20,246 bases of DNA from Pseudomonadota bacterium (GTDB lineage Bacteria > Pseudomonadota > Alphaproteobacteria > Rhizobiales > Hyphomicrobiaceae): assembly GCA_023412745.1 (NCBI GenBank), contig JAEZBZ010000166.1:1-20246 (forward strand). The letters are read 5' to 3'. How positions within the stretch are numbered: the first letter of the stretch is position 1; every line of letters starts with the position of its first letter. Position numbers and translations under genes: made by a program. The notes under the pieces were generated by a model that searched no databases, was not told where the DNA came from, and saw only the letters and a program-made list of their open reading frames with translations. Of this stretch, positions 13,275 through 20,246 are shown piece after piece.

Positions 13275-14421
13275 ATCCGAGCTGCGCCGACCAGCCTTCA
13301 AGGGCGATCTCAAGGAGCGCCTGATCGCGGCCGCGCGCGAGGCCGGCTTCTCGGCCATCCGGATCACCACGCCCGACATGATCGGTGCGGCGGGCGAACG
13401 GTTTCAATCCTTCCTGGCGGAAGGCCGGCACGGCGAGATGGCGTGGCTTGAACGCAATGCCGACCGCCGCGCCGATCCCAAGGTGCTGTGGCCGAACGTC
13501 CGCTCGATCATAATGCTGGGCTACAGCTACGCGCCGGACCACGACCCGATGGCGGTACTGGAACATCCGACCCGCGGCGGCATCTCATGCTACGCCCAGG
13601 GCCGCGATTATCATGACGTCGTTAAAGGCCGGCTGAAATCGATCGCCGCCACGTTCGCGCACATCAGCGGCGAGGACGTGAAGGTTTTCGTGGATACCGC
13701 GCCGCTGATGGAAAAACCGCTGGCGCAGGCTGCCGGTCTCGGCTGGCAGGGCAAGCACACCAATCTGGTCTCGCGCGAGCATGGTTCGTGGCTGTTCCTC
13801 GGCGCCATCCTGACCACGGCCGAGATCGCGCCGGATGCCCCGGAGGTCGATCATTGCGGATCGTGCCGGCGCTGCCTCGACTCCTGCCCGACGGCGGCGT
13901 TTCCCGCGCCCTATCAGCTCGACGCCCGCCGCTGCATTGCTTACCTGACCATCGAACATCCCAGCCATATCGACGTCGCTTTCCGGCAACCGATGGCCAA
14001 CCGGGTATTCGGCTGTGACGATTGCTTGGCCGCCTGCCCCTGGAACAAGTTCGCCGAAGCGTCGCGCGAAATGAAGTTCCGGCGCGGTGAAAACACCACC
14101 GATCCGCCGCTGGCCGATCTGCTTCAGCTCGATGATGCCGCGTTCCGCATCCGGTTCGCCGGCACGCCGATCAAGCGCACTGGGCGCGACAGATTCATGC
14201 GCAACGTGCTGATAGCGGTCGGCAACTCCGGCGACACAACATTGGTGCCCCACGTCGAACGGCTCGCAGCCGATGCCTCGCCATTGGTCCGAGCCATGGC
14301 CGCCTGGGCTGCGTGGCGGCTGTGCGACAAGCCAGCGTTCGATACGCTGAAAGCGCGCTTCATCGACGGCGAGAACGACGAAACCGTGCGCGCCGAATGG
14401 CACAGGGAGAAAGCCGCGTGA
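13258..14421 (+). CDS. queG: Epoxyqueuosine reductase
   Basis: 387 residues from ATG 13258, overlapping the preceding gene by 17 bp. The N-terminal cobalamin-binding reductase domain includes the likely catalytic Asp in VDTAPLMEK (D146). Two [4Fe-4S] clusters are supported by CGSCRRCLDSCP (C200, C203, C206, C210), a Cys at 226, and CDDCLAACPWN (C253, C256, C260). A HEAT-like tail follows (VERLAADASPLVRAMAAWAA). QueG performs the last step of queuosine synthesis, reducing epoxyqueuosine in the wobble position of tRNAs with GUN anticodons. Length is normal. Confidence 0.97.
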   Translation: MTLISESELRRPAFKGDLKERLIAAAREAGFSAIRITTPDMIGAAGERFQSFLAEGRHGEMAWLERNADRRADPKVLWPNVRSIIMLGYSYAPDHDPMAVLEHPTRGGISCYAQGRDYHDVVKGRLKSIAATFAHISGEDVKVFVDTAPLMEKPLAQAAGLGWQGKHTNLVSREHGSWLFLGAILTTAEIAPDAPEVDHCGSCRRCLDSCPTAAFPAPYQLDARRCIAYLTIEHPSHIDVAFRQPMANRVFGCDDCLAACPWNKFAEASREMKFRRGENTTDPPLADLLQLDDAAFRIRFAGTPIKRTGRDRFMRNVLIAVGNSGDTTLVPHVERLAADASPLVRAMAAWAAWRLCDKPAFDTLKARFIDGENDETVRAEWHREKAA

Positions 14422-15287
14422 CGCATCTGTTCTGTTTCGGGCTCGGCTACAGCGCCCGCGTGCTCAGCGCGCGCCTGCTAGAGCAAGGCTGGCATATCAC
14501 TGGAACCTCAACGACGGCGGACGGCGCACATCGCATCACCGTACTCGGTGAGAGGGCGCGCGGACTGGTCTTCGATGGCGTGACAGCGTCAGCCGAAGTC
14601 GGCGAAGCCCTGCAAAGCGCTACCCATATGCTGACGTCGATCCCGCCGGATAAGATCGGCGATCCCGCACTGCGCCTTCATCGCGCCGATCTGGCGCGGG
14701 CATCGGACCTGTCTTGGATCGGCTATCTGTCCACCATCGGTGTCTACGGCGACTGGCAAGGCGCGTGGATCGACGAGGAAACACCGCCGCGTCCGCAATC
14801 TCCGCGCAGCATTCAGCGCCTCGACGCAGAAAATACCTGGCTGGACTTCGGCGCGGAAACCGGAAAGCGCGTGCAGGTCTTCCGGCTTCCGGGCATCTAC
14901 GGTCCGGGTCGAAGCGCGATCGATAACGTCCGTGCCGGGAAGGCACGGCGCATCATCAAGCCCGGTCAAGTGTTTAATCGCATCCATGTGTTCGATATCG
15001 CCACCGCGTTGATGGCGGCGATGAGCACGGCGTCCCACCACGCCATTTACAATCTCACAGACGACGAGCCGGCGCCCAATCAGGATGTCGTACAGCTCGC
15101 CGCCGAGTTGCTGGGCACACCGGTGCCACCCGATGAGCCGTTCGAGTCCGCAGGTCTCAGCCTGATGGCGGGGAGCTTCTATTCGGAAAGCAAACGCGTC
15201 AGAAATAGGCGGATGAAGGACGATCTCGGCGTCACGCTGGCGTTTCCGACCTACCGCGAAGGGCTGCGCCAGATCGCGTCGCGATAA
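14418..15287 (+). CDS. Atypical NAD(P)-dependent SDR / sugar-nucleotide epimerase-like protein
   Basis: 289 residues from GTG 14418, whose GTGA overlaps the queG stop by four bases, so translation is probably coupled. The N-terminal Rossmann motif is GLGYSA (8-13), close to the YeeZ-like subgroup. The active-site region reads YLSTIGVYGDWQGAWIDE: S105 and Y110 are present but the YxxxK lysine is replaced by Gln114, so it is an atypical SDR and may only bind cofactor. PGIYGPGRS and the NRIHVFDIATAL segment are typical of extended SDRs. The substrate is unknown. It forms a three-gene set with fzlA-like and queG. Confidence 0.88.
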   Translation: MTHLFCFGLGYSARVLSARLLEQGWHITGTSTTADGAHRITVLGERARGLVFDGVTASAEVGEALQSATHMLTSIPPDKIGDPALRLHRADLARASDLSWIGYLSTIGVYGDWQGAWIDEETPPRPQSPRSIQRLDAENTWLDFGAETGKRVQVFRLPGIYGPGRSAIDNVRAGKARRIIKPGQVFNRIHVFDIATALMAAMSTASHHAIYNLTDDEPAPNQDVVQLAAELLGTPVPPDEPFESAGLSLMAGSFYSESKRVRNRRMKDDLGVTLAFPTYREGLRQIASR

Positions 15288-15293
15288 GCAGCG

Positions 15294-15308
15294 TTAACGT
15301 TTCATTCA
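15294..15308 (+). promoter_or_regulatory. CtrA-like motif upstream of the lipoprotein gene
   Basis: TTAA-N7-TTCA occurs at 15294-15308, one base off the alphaproteobacterial CtrA site TTAA-N7-TTAA. It lies about 135 bp before the start. A single near-match in AT-containing intergenic DNA is weak evidence. Confidence 0.2.
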
Positions 15309-15441
15309 CCAAACATTCAGACGACCTCCGTTTTGTCGCCGCACTCCCAAGGCATGGTGCGTACAGACATCGGAGCATTGGCTTGTACCCCTGCAAGCGA
15401 GCGACCGACGAGCTGTCATCCCTGTCTCGGAGCGTGATCCC

Positions 15442-17151
15442 ATGCGCCTCACCCTGGACCGTTGCCGGGTGTCTTCTCTCGCCATTGCTCTCGCAGTTGC
15501 AGTGTTCGTGCCGGGTTGTAGCGTCGAGGCCGGCGATGAAGCCGCCCACGCCATCGCGGAGAAGTTCGCCGCGGATACGTCGGAGCCCATCACCGAACAG
15601 AAAGTGCTGGCCGAAAGCACCGCGCCGCCGCCGGTAACGCCGGTCATCATCGCGCCCGTTCCCGACAAATCGGCCACGCAATTGGCGCCGAAGACAACGC
15701 CGAAACCGCCTGCGCCAGCGCAGACCAAAACTGCGCCGCCGCCCGTGAAGACCACCACCACGACCGCTGCTCAACCCGCACCTGATGCCGCCAAGGCCAA
15801 GGCGGACGCTGCCAAAGCCAAGGCCGCGGAGGCGCAGCGCAAACGCGCGGAAGCCAAGCGCATCGCCGAGCAGAAGGCGGAAGCCACGCGCCAGGAAAAG
15901 GCGCGCCGCAAGGCCGACGAGGACGAGATGCTGGCGCGTGCGCGCGCGGAAGCCGAGGAACGCCGACTTGTCCACGAGCGGCGCTTGCGTGATATCGAAC
16001 GCGCTGAAGCTGAAGCCGAGGCGGAACGCGTGCGCGCGGCCGCACTGACTGCGGAAACCGAACGCCGCAAGGCTGCCGAAGCCGAGGCCGCGCGCGTCGC
16101 TGAAGCCAAGCGGATTGCAGAGGAAGAAGAACGCAAGGCCGCGGAAGCCAAGCGGATCGCCGAAGCCGAGGAGATGCGTCGCCGCGTCGAGGCGGAGCGC
16201 GTGGCCGCGGCCGAACGCGCTCGCGCTGAAGATGTCGCCCGCCGTCACGCCGAGGAACAAAGGCTTGCTCAGATAGCGGAAGAAAGAGCACGCCGGGCAC
16301 GCGAAGAACGTCGTCTTGCCATCGAGCGTCAGCTGGCCGAGGAGGAAGCCCGTCGTGCCGCGGAAGCGCGCGCCGTGGCCGCTCTCGCCGCCGAACGCGA
16401 GCAACGCCAACTCGAGATGGCGCATCGCGAAGCCGCCGAACGCGAAACCGCACGACAGCGGGTGGAACAGGACAATCTCGCCCGCCTGGAAGCGGCACGT
16501 GAGGAAGAGGCGCGGCGTTTATCGGACAGGATCCGGCGCACGCGAGAAGCACGCATCGAGCAAGACACGCCGTTCTTGCCACCTCAGGGACTTGGTGGCC
16601 CGCTTCCCAACGACCTGCGGCCAGATAATCAACCCTTCAACGCGCCCCGCACCGCGCCAACCAGGCGCGTCACGGTCCTGCTGGTCATGGAGCCTGGACG
16701 TCGCGGCATACGACGCTTCGACAAATCCGCCGATCCCGTCATTTGCGTGAACGGATCGTGTTACGTCAGCCGTGGAGCATCCGCATCCGCACAGGAGTTG
16801 CCACGCGGCCGTGCGTTCGGCCCGAGCGTCGCGCTCGGCTCGCGCGCTGGAGCCTGCAACAACTCGCTGACCTGCGTGTTCCGCGGCGTTGACCTCGGCA
16901 GAACGTCGGCCGAAATCCAGCCAATCGATTTGCGCGTACTGCGCCATGATCGTCGCCAGGCACAAATGGTCGAAGCCGATCCAACCTGCCGCGTTATCCA
17001 AGGTCAGTTGTCGTGCCGCCAAGCGGTATTCGCCGACGATTACATGATGTGGGTCGTGCCGGAAGCCGTCGCGTCGCATGCAGGACCGATGGCCCTGGAA
17101 GCCGCGGTCCAGTCAGGCCTGGCGACACATCACAGCACCGCCCTCGACTGA
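15442..17151 (+). CDS. Large coiled-coil lipoprotein with six-cysteine C-terminal domain
   Basis: 569 residues from ATG 15442. A lipoprotein-like signal (SSLAIALAVAVFVPGC) places the lipidated Cys at 26; the lipobox VPGC is not ideal. A Pro/Thr-rich linker covers about 58-112. Residues about 113-372 are an almost unbroken Ala/Glu/Arg-rich helix, TolA-like in composition, with repeats such as AEAKRIAE three times. After a Pro-rich break (PFLPPQGLGGPLPND), residues about 405-545 form a domain beginning RRVTVLLVMEPGRRGIRRF with six cysteines in three close pairs (C435/C440, C472/C478, C516/C525), suggesting disulfides in the periplasm. I know no function; a structural or cell-wall-spanning role is inference. 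Monocistronic as far as seen. Confidence 0.8.
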   Translation: MRLTLDRCRVSSLAIALAVAVFVPGCSVEAGDEAAHAIAEKFAADTSEPITEQKVLAESTAPPPVTPVIIAPVPDKSATQLAPKTTPKPPAPAQTKTAPPPVKTTTTTAAQPAPDAAKAKADAAKAKAAEAQRKRAEAKRIAEQKAEATRQEKARRKADEDEMLARARAEAEERRLVHERRLRDIERAEAEAEAERVRAAALTAETERRKAAEAEAARVAEAKRIAEEEERKAAEAKRIAEAEEMRRRVEAERVAAAERARAEDVARRHAEEQRLAQIAEERARRAREERRLAIERQLAEEEARRAAEARAVAALAAEREQRQLEMAHREAAERETARQRVEQDNLARLEAAREEEARRLSDRIRRTREARIEQDTPFLPPQGLGGPLPNDLRPDNQPFNAPRTAPTRRVTVLLVMEPGRRGIRRFDKSADPVICVNGSCYVSRGASASAQELPRGRAFGPSVALGSRAGACNNSLTCVFRGVDLGRTSAEIQPIDLRVLRHDRRQAQMVEADPTCRVIQGQLSCRQAVFADDYMMWVVPEAVASHAGPMALEAAVQSGLATHHSTALD

Positions 17152-17160
17152 CGCGACCGT

Positions 17161-17961
17161 TCAGGGTGATTCTGGTGATTGGCTGGAGACGATCTCGCCG
17201 ATCACCTCAAACAGCAGATCGAGATCCTCCGGCCGCGACAGTCGGTGATCGCCATCCGGCACGGCGGTGATGCGCGTCCAGCCGCCGAGCAGATAGCTGT
17301 CGAGATCCAGCGTGTGCTGCCAGGGCACATCGGGATCCTGATGGCCGTGCAGAATATGCACCGGACGGCCCGGATCCCACGACTTGCGATCGAACAGGTG
17401 CTGGCGGCCGTCCTCGATCAGATCGCGCGTGATCGGATAAGGATCGCCGTAGATCGACGGCCGAAACCACACGCCATCCTCAATGATCGCGCGCTTGGCA
17501 TCGGCCGGAAAGCGCGACCACATCAGCGCTTCCGTCATGTCCCAGGCCGGCGCGATCAGCAGCAGTGCCTTGATGCGGCTGGCTTCCTCCGGCATCTCGG
17601 CGAGCAGGCGGCGCAACAGCAACAGCGCGAGATAGCCGCCCATGCTCGAGCCGATGACGATCACCGGGCCGCGGGTGATGGTCGTGAAGACGGCCTGCAC
17701 CTCCTCCAGCCAGCGGCTGATGGTGCCCTCCTGAAAGCGGCCCTGCGACTGGCCGTGCCCGCTGTAGTCGAATCTGGTACAAGCCAGGCCTTGGGTGCGC
17801 GCCCAGGTGCTGAGCGCGCTGGCCTTGGTGCTGATCATGTCCGACTTGAAACCCGGCAACCAGATCAGCTCCGGCACGTCGCCTGGATCACGCAGCACAG
17901 CGATGCGGCGGCGAGCCGTACCTTCTCCGACCTGCAGGTATTGCGGGTTTGTATCGGGCAT
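17161..17961 (-). CDS. Alpha/beta hydrolase
   Basis: 266 residues from ATG 17961; longer upstream frames overlap the divergent glycosyltransferase and are not protein-like. The fold is clear: oxyanion region WLPGFKSDM, FDYSGHGQSQG, nucleophile elbow GSSMGG (S106), Asp209 in HGHQDPDVP and His239 in PDGDHRLS. The closest remembered relatives are ABHD10-type esterases/thioesterases and small carboxylesterases; the substrate cannot be inferred. It is cytosolic, with no signal peptide. It is divergent from the GT4 gene with 36 bp between starts, and its stop is 9 bp from the lipoprotein stop on the other strand. Confidence 0.9.
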   Translation of the reverse strand: MPDTNPQYLQVGEGTARRRIAVLRDPGDVPELIWLPGFKSDMISTKASALSTWARTQGLACTRFDYSGHGQSQGRFQEGTISRWLEEVQAVFTTITRGPVIVIGSSMGGYLALLLLRRLLAEMPEEASRIKALLLIAPAWDMTEALMWSRFPADAKRAIIEDGVWFRPSIYGDPYPITRDLIEDGRQHLFDRKSWDPGRPVHILHGHQDPDVPWQHTLDLDSYLLGGWTRITAVPDGDHRLSRPEDLDLLFEVIGEIVSSQSPESP

Positions 17962-17997
17962 CCTAGTGAAGTCCTTCCTGTCGCAAAGGGGCATGCT

Positions 17998-19191
17998 TTG
18001 CCGCCACGCCGCCCAACCATACTGCAGATCATCCCTCGCCTCGATACCGGTGGGGCAGAACGCACCACCGTCGAGATAGCGCAGGCCATTGTGACTGCGG
18101 GCGGGCGGGCCATCGTGGTCAGCGACGGCGGCCGCATGCTGACCCAGGTCGCCAAGGTCGGCGGCGAGGTAGTCGAGCTTCGCGCTGCGAGCAAGAACCC
18201 AGCGGTCATGATCGGCAATGGCCTGGGGTTGCGCCGGATCATTCGCACCGAAAAGGTCGACCTTATCCATGCCCGCAGCCGCGCCCCCGCCTGGAGCGCA
18301 CTGATGGCGGCGCGCATGACCGGTATTCCGTTCGTGACCACCTATCACGGCGCGTATGCCGAAAGTGGCGCGCTGAAACGCACTTATAACAGCGTCATGG
18401 CGCGCGGCGACGTCGTGATCGCCAACTCGCGCTATACCGCAGAGCTGATCCGCAACCGCTACGGAACACCCGAGGATCGCATCCGCGTCATTCATCGCGG
18501 GCTCGACGATCAGTTCGACCCGCAGCGCGTCGCATCTGCAAAGGTCACGCAGATGCGCGCGGCTTGGGGCGTGCGGCCGGACCAGCGCGTCGTACTCAAT
18601 GCCGGGCGACTGACCCAATGGAAGGGCCAGGGCGTGCTCATCGCGGCGGCGGGGCTGCTGGCCAACCGCAAGGACCTGGGCGACTGGGTTGTGATTATGG
18701 CGGGTGACGATCAGGGCCGCACCGGCTACGCCGATGGCCTACGCCAGCAGATCGCCAGTCTCGGCCTGCACGAGCGCGTGAAGCTCGTCGGTCATGTCGA
18801 TGACATGCCGGCAGCCTACATGGCGGCCCACTTGTCGGTCGTCGCATCGACGGGTGCCGAAGCTTTTGGCCGCGCTGCCGCCGAGGCTGAGGCCATGATG
18901 TGCCCGATACTTGCTACCGACATCGGCGCCGCCCCAGAAACCGTGTGCGCCGAACCCAAAGTCGGGCGGCAAGAGATCACCGGGTGGCTGGTGCCGCCAG
19001 GCGATCCACAAGCGCTGGCCGGTTGCCTGGAAGCCGCGCTGCGCCTCAGCGAAGCCGAGCGCGCAGCCATTGGGCAGCGCGCCAGGGCCTATGTTATGAA
19101 GCGGTTTACTTTAACGGCCATGCAGCAGGCCACCCTTCAAGTCTACGATACTTTGCTCGGCACCAACATGGCCCAGCAAACACGCCTGTGA
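17998..19191 (+). CDS. GT4-family glycosyltransferase
   Basis: 397 residues from TTG 17998. This start is chosen because AAAGGGG (17985-17991) precedes it at good spacing and the conserved start PTILQIIPRLDTGGAERTTV begins within ten residues; the nearby ATG at 17993 is out of frame. The N-terminal acceptor domain has the GGAE motif (18-21). The C-terminal GT-B donor domain has AGRLTQWKG (202-210) and the E-x7-E motif (E288/E296) in EAFGRAAAEAEAM. Such enzymes transfer a sugar from a nucleotide donor, often in LPS core or exopolysaccharide assembly; acceptor and sugar are unknown. No transmembrane segment is seen. It is the last gene before the infC leader. Confidence 0.92.
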   Translation: MPPRRPTILQIIPRLDTGGAERTTVEIAQAIVTAGGRAIVVSDGGRMLTQVAKVGGEVVELRAASKNPAVMIGNGLGLRRIIRTEKVDLIHARSRAPAWSALMAARMTGIPFVTTYHGAYAESGALKRTYNSVMARGDVVIANSRYTAELIRNRYGTPEDRIRVIHRGLDDQFDPQRVASAKVTQMRAAWGVRPDQRVVLNAGRLTQWKGQGVLIAAAGLLANRKDLGDWVVIMAGDDQGRTGYADGLRQQIASLGLHERVKLVGHVDDMPAAYMAAHLSVVASTGAEAFGRAAAEAEAMMCPILATDIGAAPETVCAEPKVGRQEITGWLVPPGDPQALAGCLEAALRLSEAERAAIGQRARAYVMKRFTLTAMQQATLQVYDTLLGTNMAQQTRL

Positions 19192-19265
19192 TGCTAGCTT
19201 ATAACAGTCCCATAGTCAGCGCTTGACTTGAAACTCATTCTTCCCGATCTTCTGGGTATAACGTC

Positions 19266-19303
19266 AAGCGGAGGGGCGCCATGGGTGCGAACCCCCGCTT
19301 TTT
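19266..19303 (+). terminator. Terminator/attenuator-like hairpin in the infC leader
   Basis: AAGCGG-(A)-GGG (19266-19275) pairs with CCCCCGCTT (19292-19300), and TTTTT ends at 19303. Inside, GCGCC (19276-80) can pair with GGTGC (19284-88), leaving ATG (19281-83) as the apical loop. It lies 75 bp after the glycosyltransferase stop and 55 bp before infC. It could simply terminate the glycosyltransferase transcript, but no promoter is obvious between it and infC, which favours an attenuator. Confidence 0.7.
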
Positions 19304-19346
19304 GTGCGATATGCCCGATGTGCGGGCACTGATTGAAACGGACTAA
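19281..19346 (+). CDS. Putative infC leader peptide (21 codons)
   Basis: ATG 19281 is preceded by GGAGGGG (19270-19276) at good spacing and opens 21 codons beginning MGANPRFLCD and ending RALIETD. Its TAA (19344-19346) is the first three bases of the infC SD block TAAGGAG. The start codon is in the apical loop and the SD in the 5' arm of the terminator-like hairpin, so ribosome binding and hairpin formation exclude each other. Too short to judge by codon bias; translation is inferred from signal placement. Confidence 0.45.
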   Translation: MGANPRFLCDMPDVRALIETD

Positions 19347-19357
19347 GGAGATTTCAC

Positions 19358-19900
19358 ATCCGCAGACCAATGGTGAGGGGCGCGCCTGAGCGCGAGTCAA
19401 CCGGCCCCAAGATCAACGATGCGATCCGGGCCCGAGATGTAAGACTGATCGACGAGAACGGCCAGAACGTCGGCGTTGTCAGCCGCTTCGATGCAATGGA
19501 GCGGGCGGCGGCTGCTGGACTCGATCTCGTTGAAGTATCGCCTGATGCCGACCCGCCGGTCTGCAAAATCCTGGACTATGGCAAGTTCAAATACCAGGAG
19601 CAGAAGAAGGCGGCCGAAGCGCGCAAGAACCAGAAGATCGTCGAAATCAAAGAGATCAAGATGCGTCCGAGCATCGATGATCACGACTACGACGTGAAGA
19701 TGCGTTCTATCCGCCGCTTCTTCGAAGAGGGCGACAAGGTTAAAATCACCCTCCGCTTCCGTGGTCGCGAAATGGCGCACCAGGAGCTGGGGATGGATTT
19801 GCTGCAGCGTGTCAAGGCCGAGTTGCTGGACCACGCTAAAGTCGAGTCCGAGCCGCGCCTCGAAGGCCGCCAGATGGTGATGGTGCTGGCGCCGCGGTAA
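19358..19900 (+). CDS. infC: Translation initiation factor IF-3, AUC start
   Basis: 180 residues when started at ATC 19358, which lies 7 nt after GGAG (19347-19350) and gives the family-typical N-terminus (I/M)RRPMVRG. The first ATG (19370) is 19 nt from that SD, too far. The protein has both IF-3 domains: GPKINDAIRARDVRLIDENG at the N-terminus, a basic linker helix (FKYQEQKKAAEARKNQK), and the C-terminal domain with RFRGREMAHQELGMDLL. IF-3 binds the 30S subunit and rejects non-AUG starts; an AUC start makes the gene self-limiting, as AUU does in E. coli infC. rpmI follows after 238 bp. Confidence 0.95.
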   Translation: MRRPMVRGAPERESTGPKINDAIRARDVRLIDENGQNVGVVSRFDAMERAAAAGLDLVEVSPDADPPVCKILDYGKFKYQEQKKAAEARKNQKIVEIKEIKMRPSIDDHDYDVKMRSIRRFFEEGDKVKITLRFRGREMAHQELGMDLLQRVKAELLDHAKVESEPRLEGRQMVMVLAPR

Positions 19901-19961
19901 AGTCGATCGACGCGCTGCAGCCCCATTGCGCTAACGCTGAATTGTGGATTATAAGCGGGCC

Positions 19962-19993
19962 GAGCCGCCAGGCGGGGCATGCCGTGGCGGCTC
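19962..19993 (+). terminator. Stem-loop after infC, possible terminator or operon regulatory element
   Basis: GAGCCGCC (19962-19969) pairs perfectly with GGCGGCTC (19986-19993), with an inner GGC/GCC pairing (19971-73/19981-83). ATTATTGTTTG follows, a poor T tract. It may attenuate between infC and rpmI or stabilise the infC 3' end. Confidence 0.45.
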
Positions 19994-20095
19994 ATTATTG
20001 TTTGCATGAAGGATCTGAGGTCTGGCTGCTCTCTTCATCCGGGGGAGCGACGCATCGAGCTTTAATCGGCTCGGATTGCCCGATCGGCCATGATC

Positions 20096-20122
20096 CTCGC
20101 GGCGCAAGGCGCCGTTAGCGAG
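20096..20122 (+). promoter_or_regulatory. Hairpin abutting the rpmI SD
   Basis: CTCGC-GGCGC (20096-20105) pairs with GCGCC (20109-20113) and, after a GTTA bulge, GCGAG (20118-20122), with the 3-base loop AAG. The SD AGGAG (20126-20130) starts four bases later. It could influence rpmI translation, for example as a ribosomal-protein feedback site; this is inference. Confidence 0.4.
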
Positions 20123-20138
20123 AAAAGGAGCAAGCCAA

Positions 20139-20246
20139 ATGCCCAAGTTGAAGACCAAGAGCGCCGCCAAAAAGCGCTTCAAGTTCACTGCTACCGGCAA
20201 GGTGAAGGCCCAGGCCGCGGGTAAGCGGCACGGCATGATCAAGCGC
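20139..20246 (+). CDS. rpmI: 50S ribosomal protein L35, N-terminal part
   Basis: 36 codons are present from ATG 20139 to the window edge, starting MPKLKTKSAAKKRFKFTATG, the signature of L35. The SD AGGAG is 8 nt upstream. L35 is a small basic protein of the large subunit and is followed by rplT in nearly all bacteria, presumably just outside the window. The frame is intact up to the end. Confidence 0.96.
   Translation, partial: MPKLKTKSAAKKRFKFTATGKVKAQAAGKRHGMIKR

Noticed and set aside
15785..16400. Tandem DNA repeat or CRISPR-like array in the lipoprotein gene
   Set aside because: The periodicity is codon-level repetition of Ala/Glu/Arg/Lys; there are no constant repeats with unique spacers.
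15232..16582. Antisense frames opposite the coiled-coil lipoprotein
   Set aside because: They are products of the repetitive GCN/GAN/CGN codons of the coiled coil; the plus-strand frame has a signal peptide and a structured C-terminus.
17179..17997. Upstream extension of the glycosyltransferase frame
   Set aside because: It is antisense to the alpha/beta hydrolase, and the GT4 fold begins at 17998.
19223..19262. TTGACT and TATAAC as an infC promoter
   Set aside because: They are 28 bases apart, far from the 16-18 needed; each may belong to a different weak promoter.

Overview
The window reads as chromosomal DNA of an alphaproteobacterium, most likely Hyphomicrobiales of the Bradyrhizobium/Rhodopseudomonas/Xanthobacteraceae kind. 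The reasons are high GC with strongly GC-rich third codon positions, the lptC/A-lptB-rpoN-ptsN order, a short single-domain RNase D, a FzlA-type GST-fold protein next to queG, and an infC that begins with a non-canonical codon. Genus is inference; no rRNA is present.

Layout. 1-561 is the end of a phosphonate-type ABC transporter binding protein. 562-2400 looks like a small accessory insert: a higB-higA-like toxin/antitoxin pair on the minus strand with a near-consensus promoter covered by two identical palindromes, a tRNA-anticodon-arm-like palindrome on one side and a headless gene remnant on the other. 2495-5681 carries a signal-less HtrA-type protease, rarA and an RNase D. 5829-10356 is the LPS-export block: one long ORF fusing LptC to two OstA/LptA-type domains, then lptB and rpoN. 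10357-11085 lies between rpoN and ptsN, where relatives keep hpf; no HPF is visible here, and the stretch instead has promoter-like and terminator-like signals. ptsN follows, then uppP on the minus strand. 12579-15287 is a tightly overlapping set, fzlA-like / queG / atypical SDR. 15442-17151 encodes a large coiled-coil lipoprotein with a six-cysteine C-terminal domain. An alpha/beta hydrolase (minus) and a GT4 glycosyltransferase (plus, TTG start) are divergent with 36 bp between them. The window ends with infC and the start of rpmI.

How the genes fit together. Several concern the envelope: LPS transport (LptC/A fusion, LptB), undecaprenyl phosphate recycling (UppP), division/cell-wall coupling (FzlA-like), a periplasmic lipoprotein and a glycosyltransferase. 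rpoN and ptsN give nitrogen-related regulation. infC-rpmI is the usual translation operon.

Most interesting signals: (1) the infC leader, where a terminator-like hairpin holds the AUG of a 21-codon leader ORF in its apical loop, the leader ORF's SD in its 5' arm, and the leader ORF's stop codon abutting the SD of an AUC-initiated infC; (2) the LptC-OstA-OstA fusion; (3) the missing hpf and the possible independent transcript between rpoN and ptsN; (4) the very regular double-palindrome operator of the TA pair.
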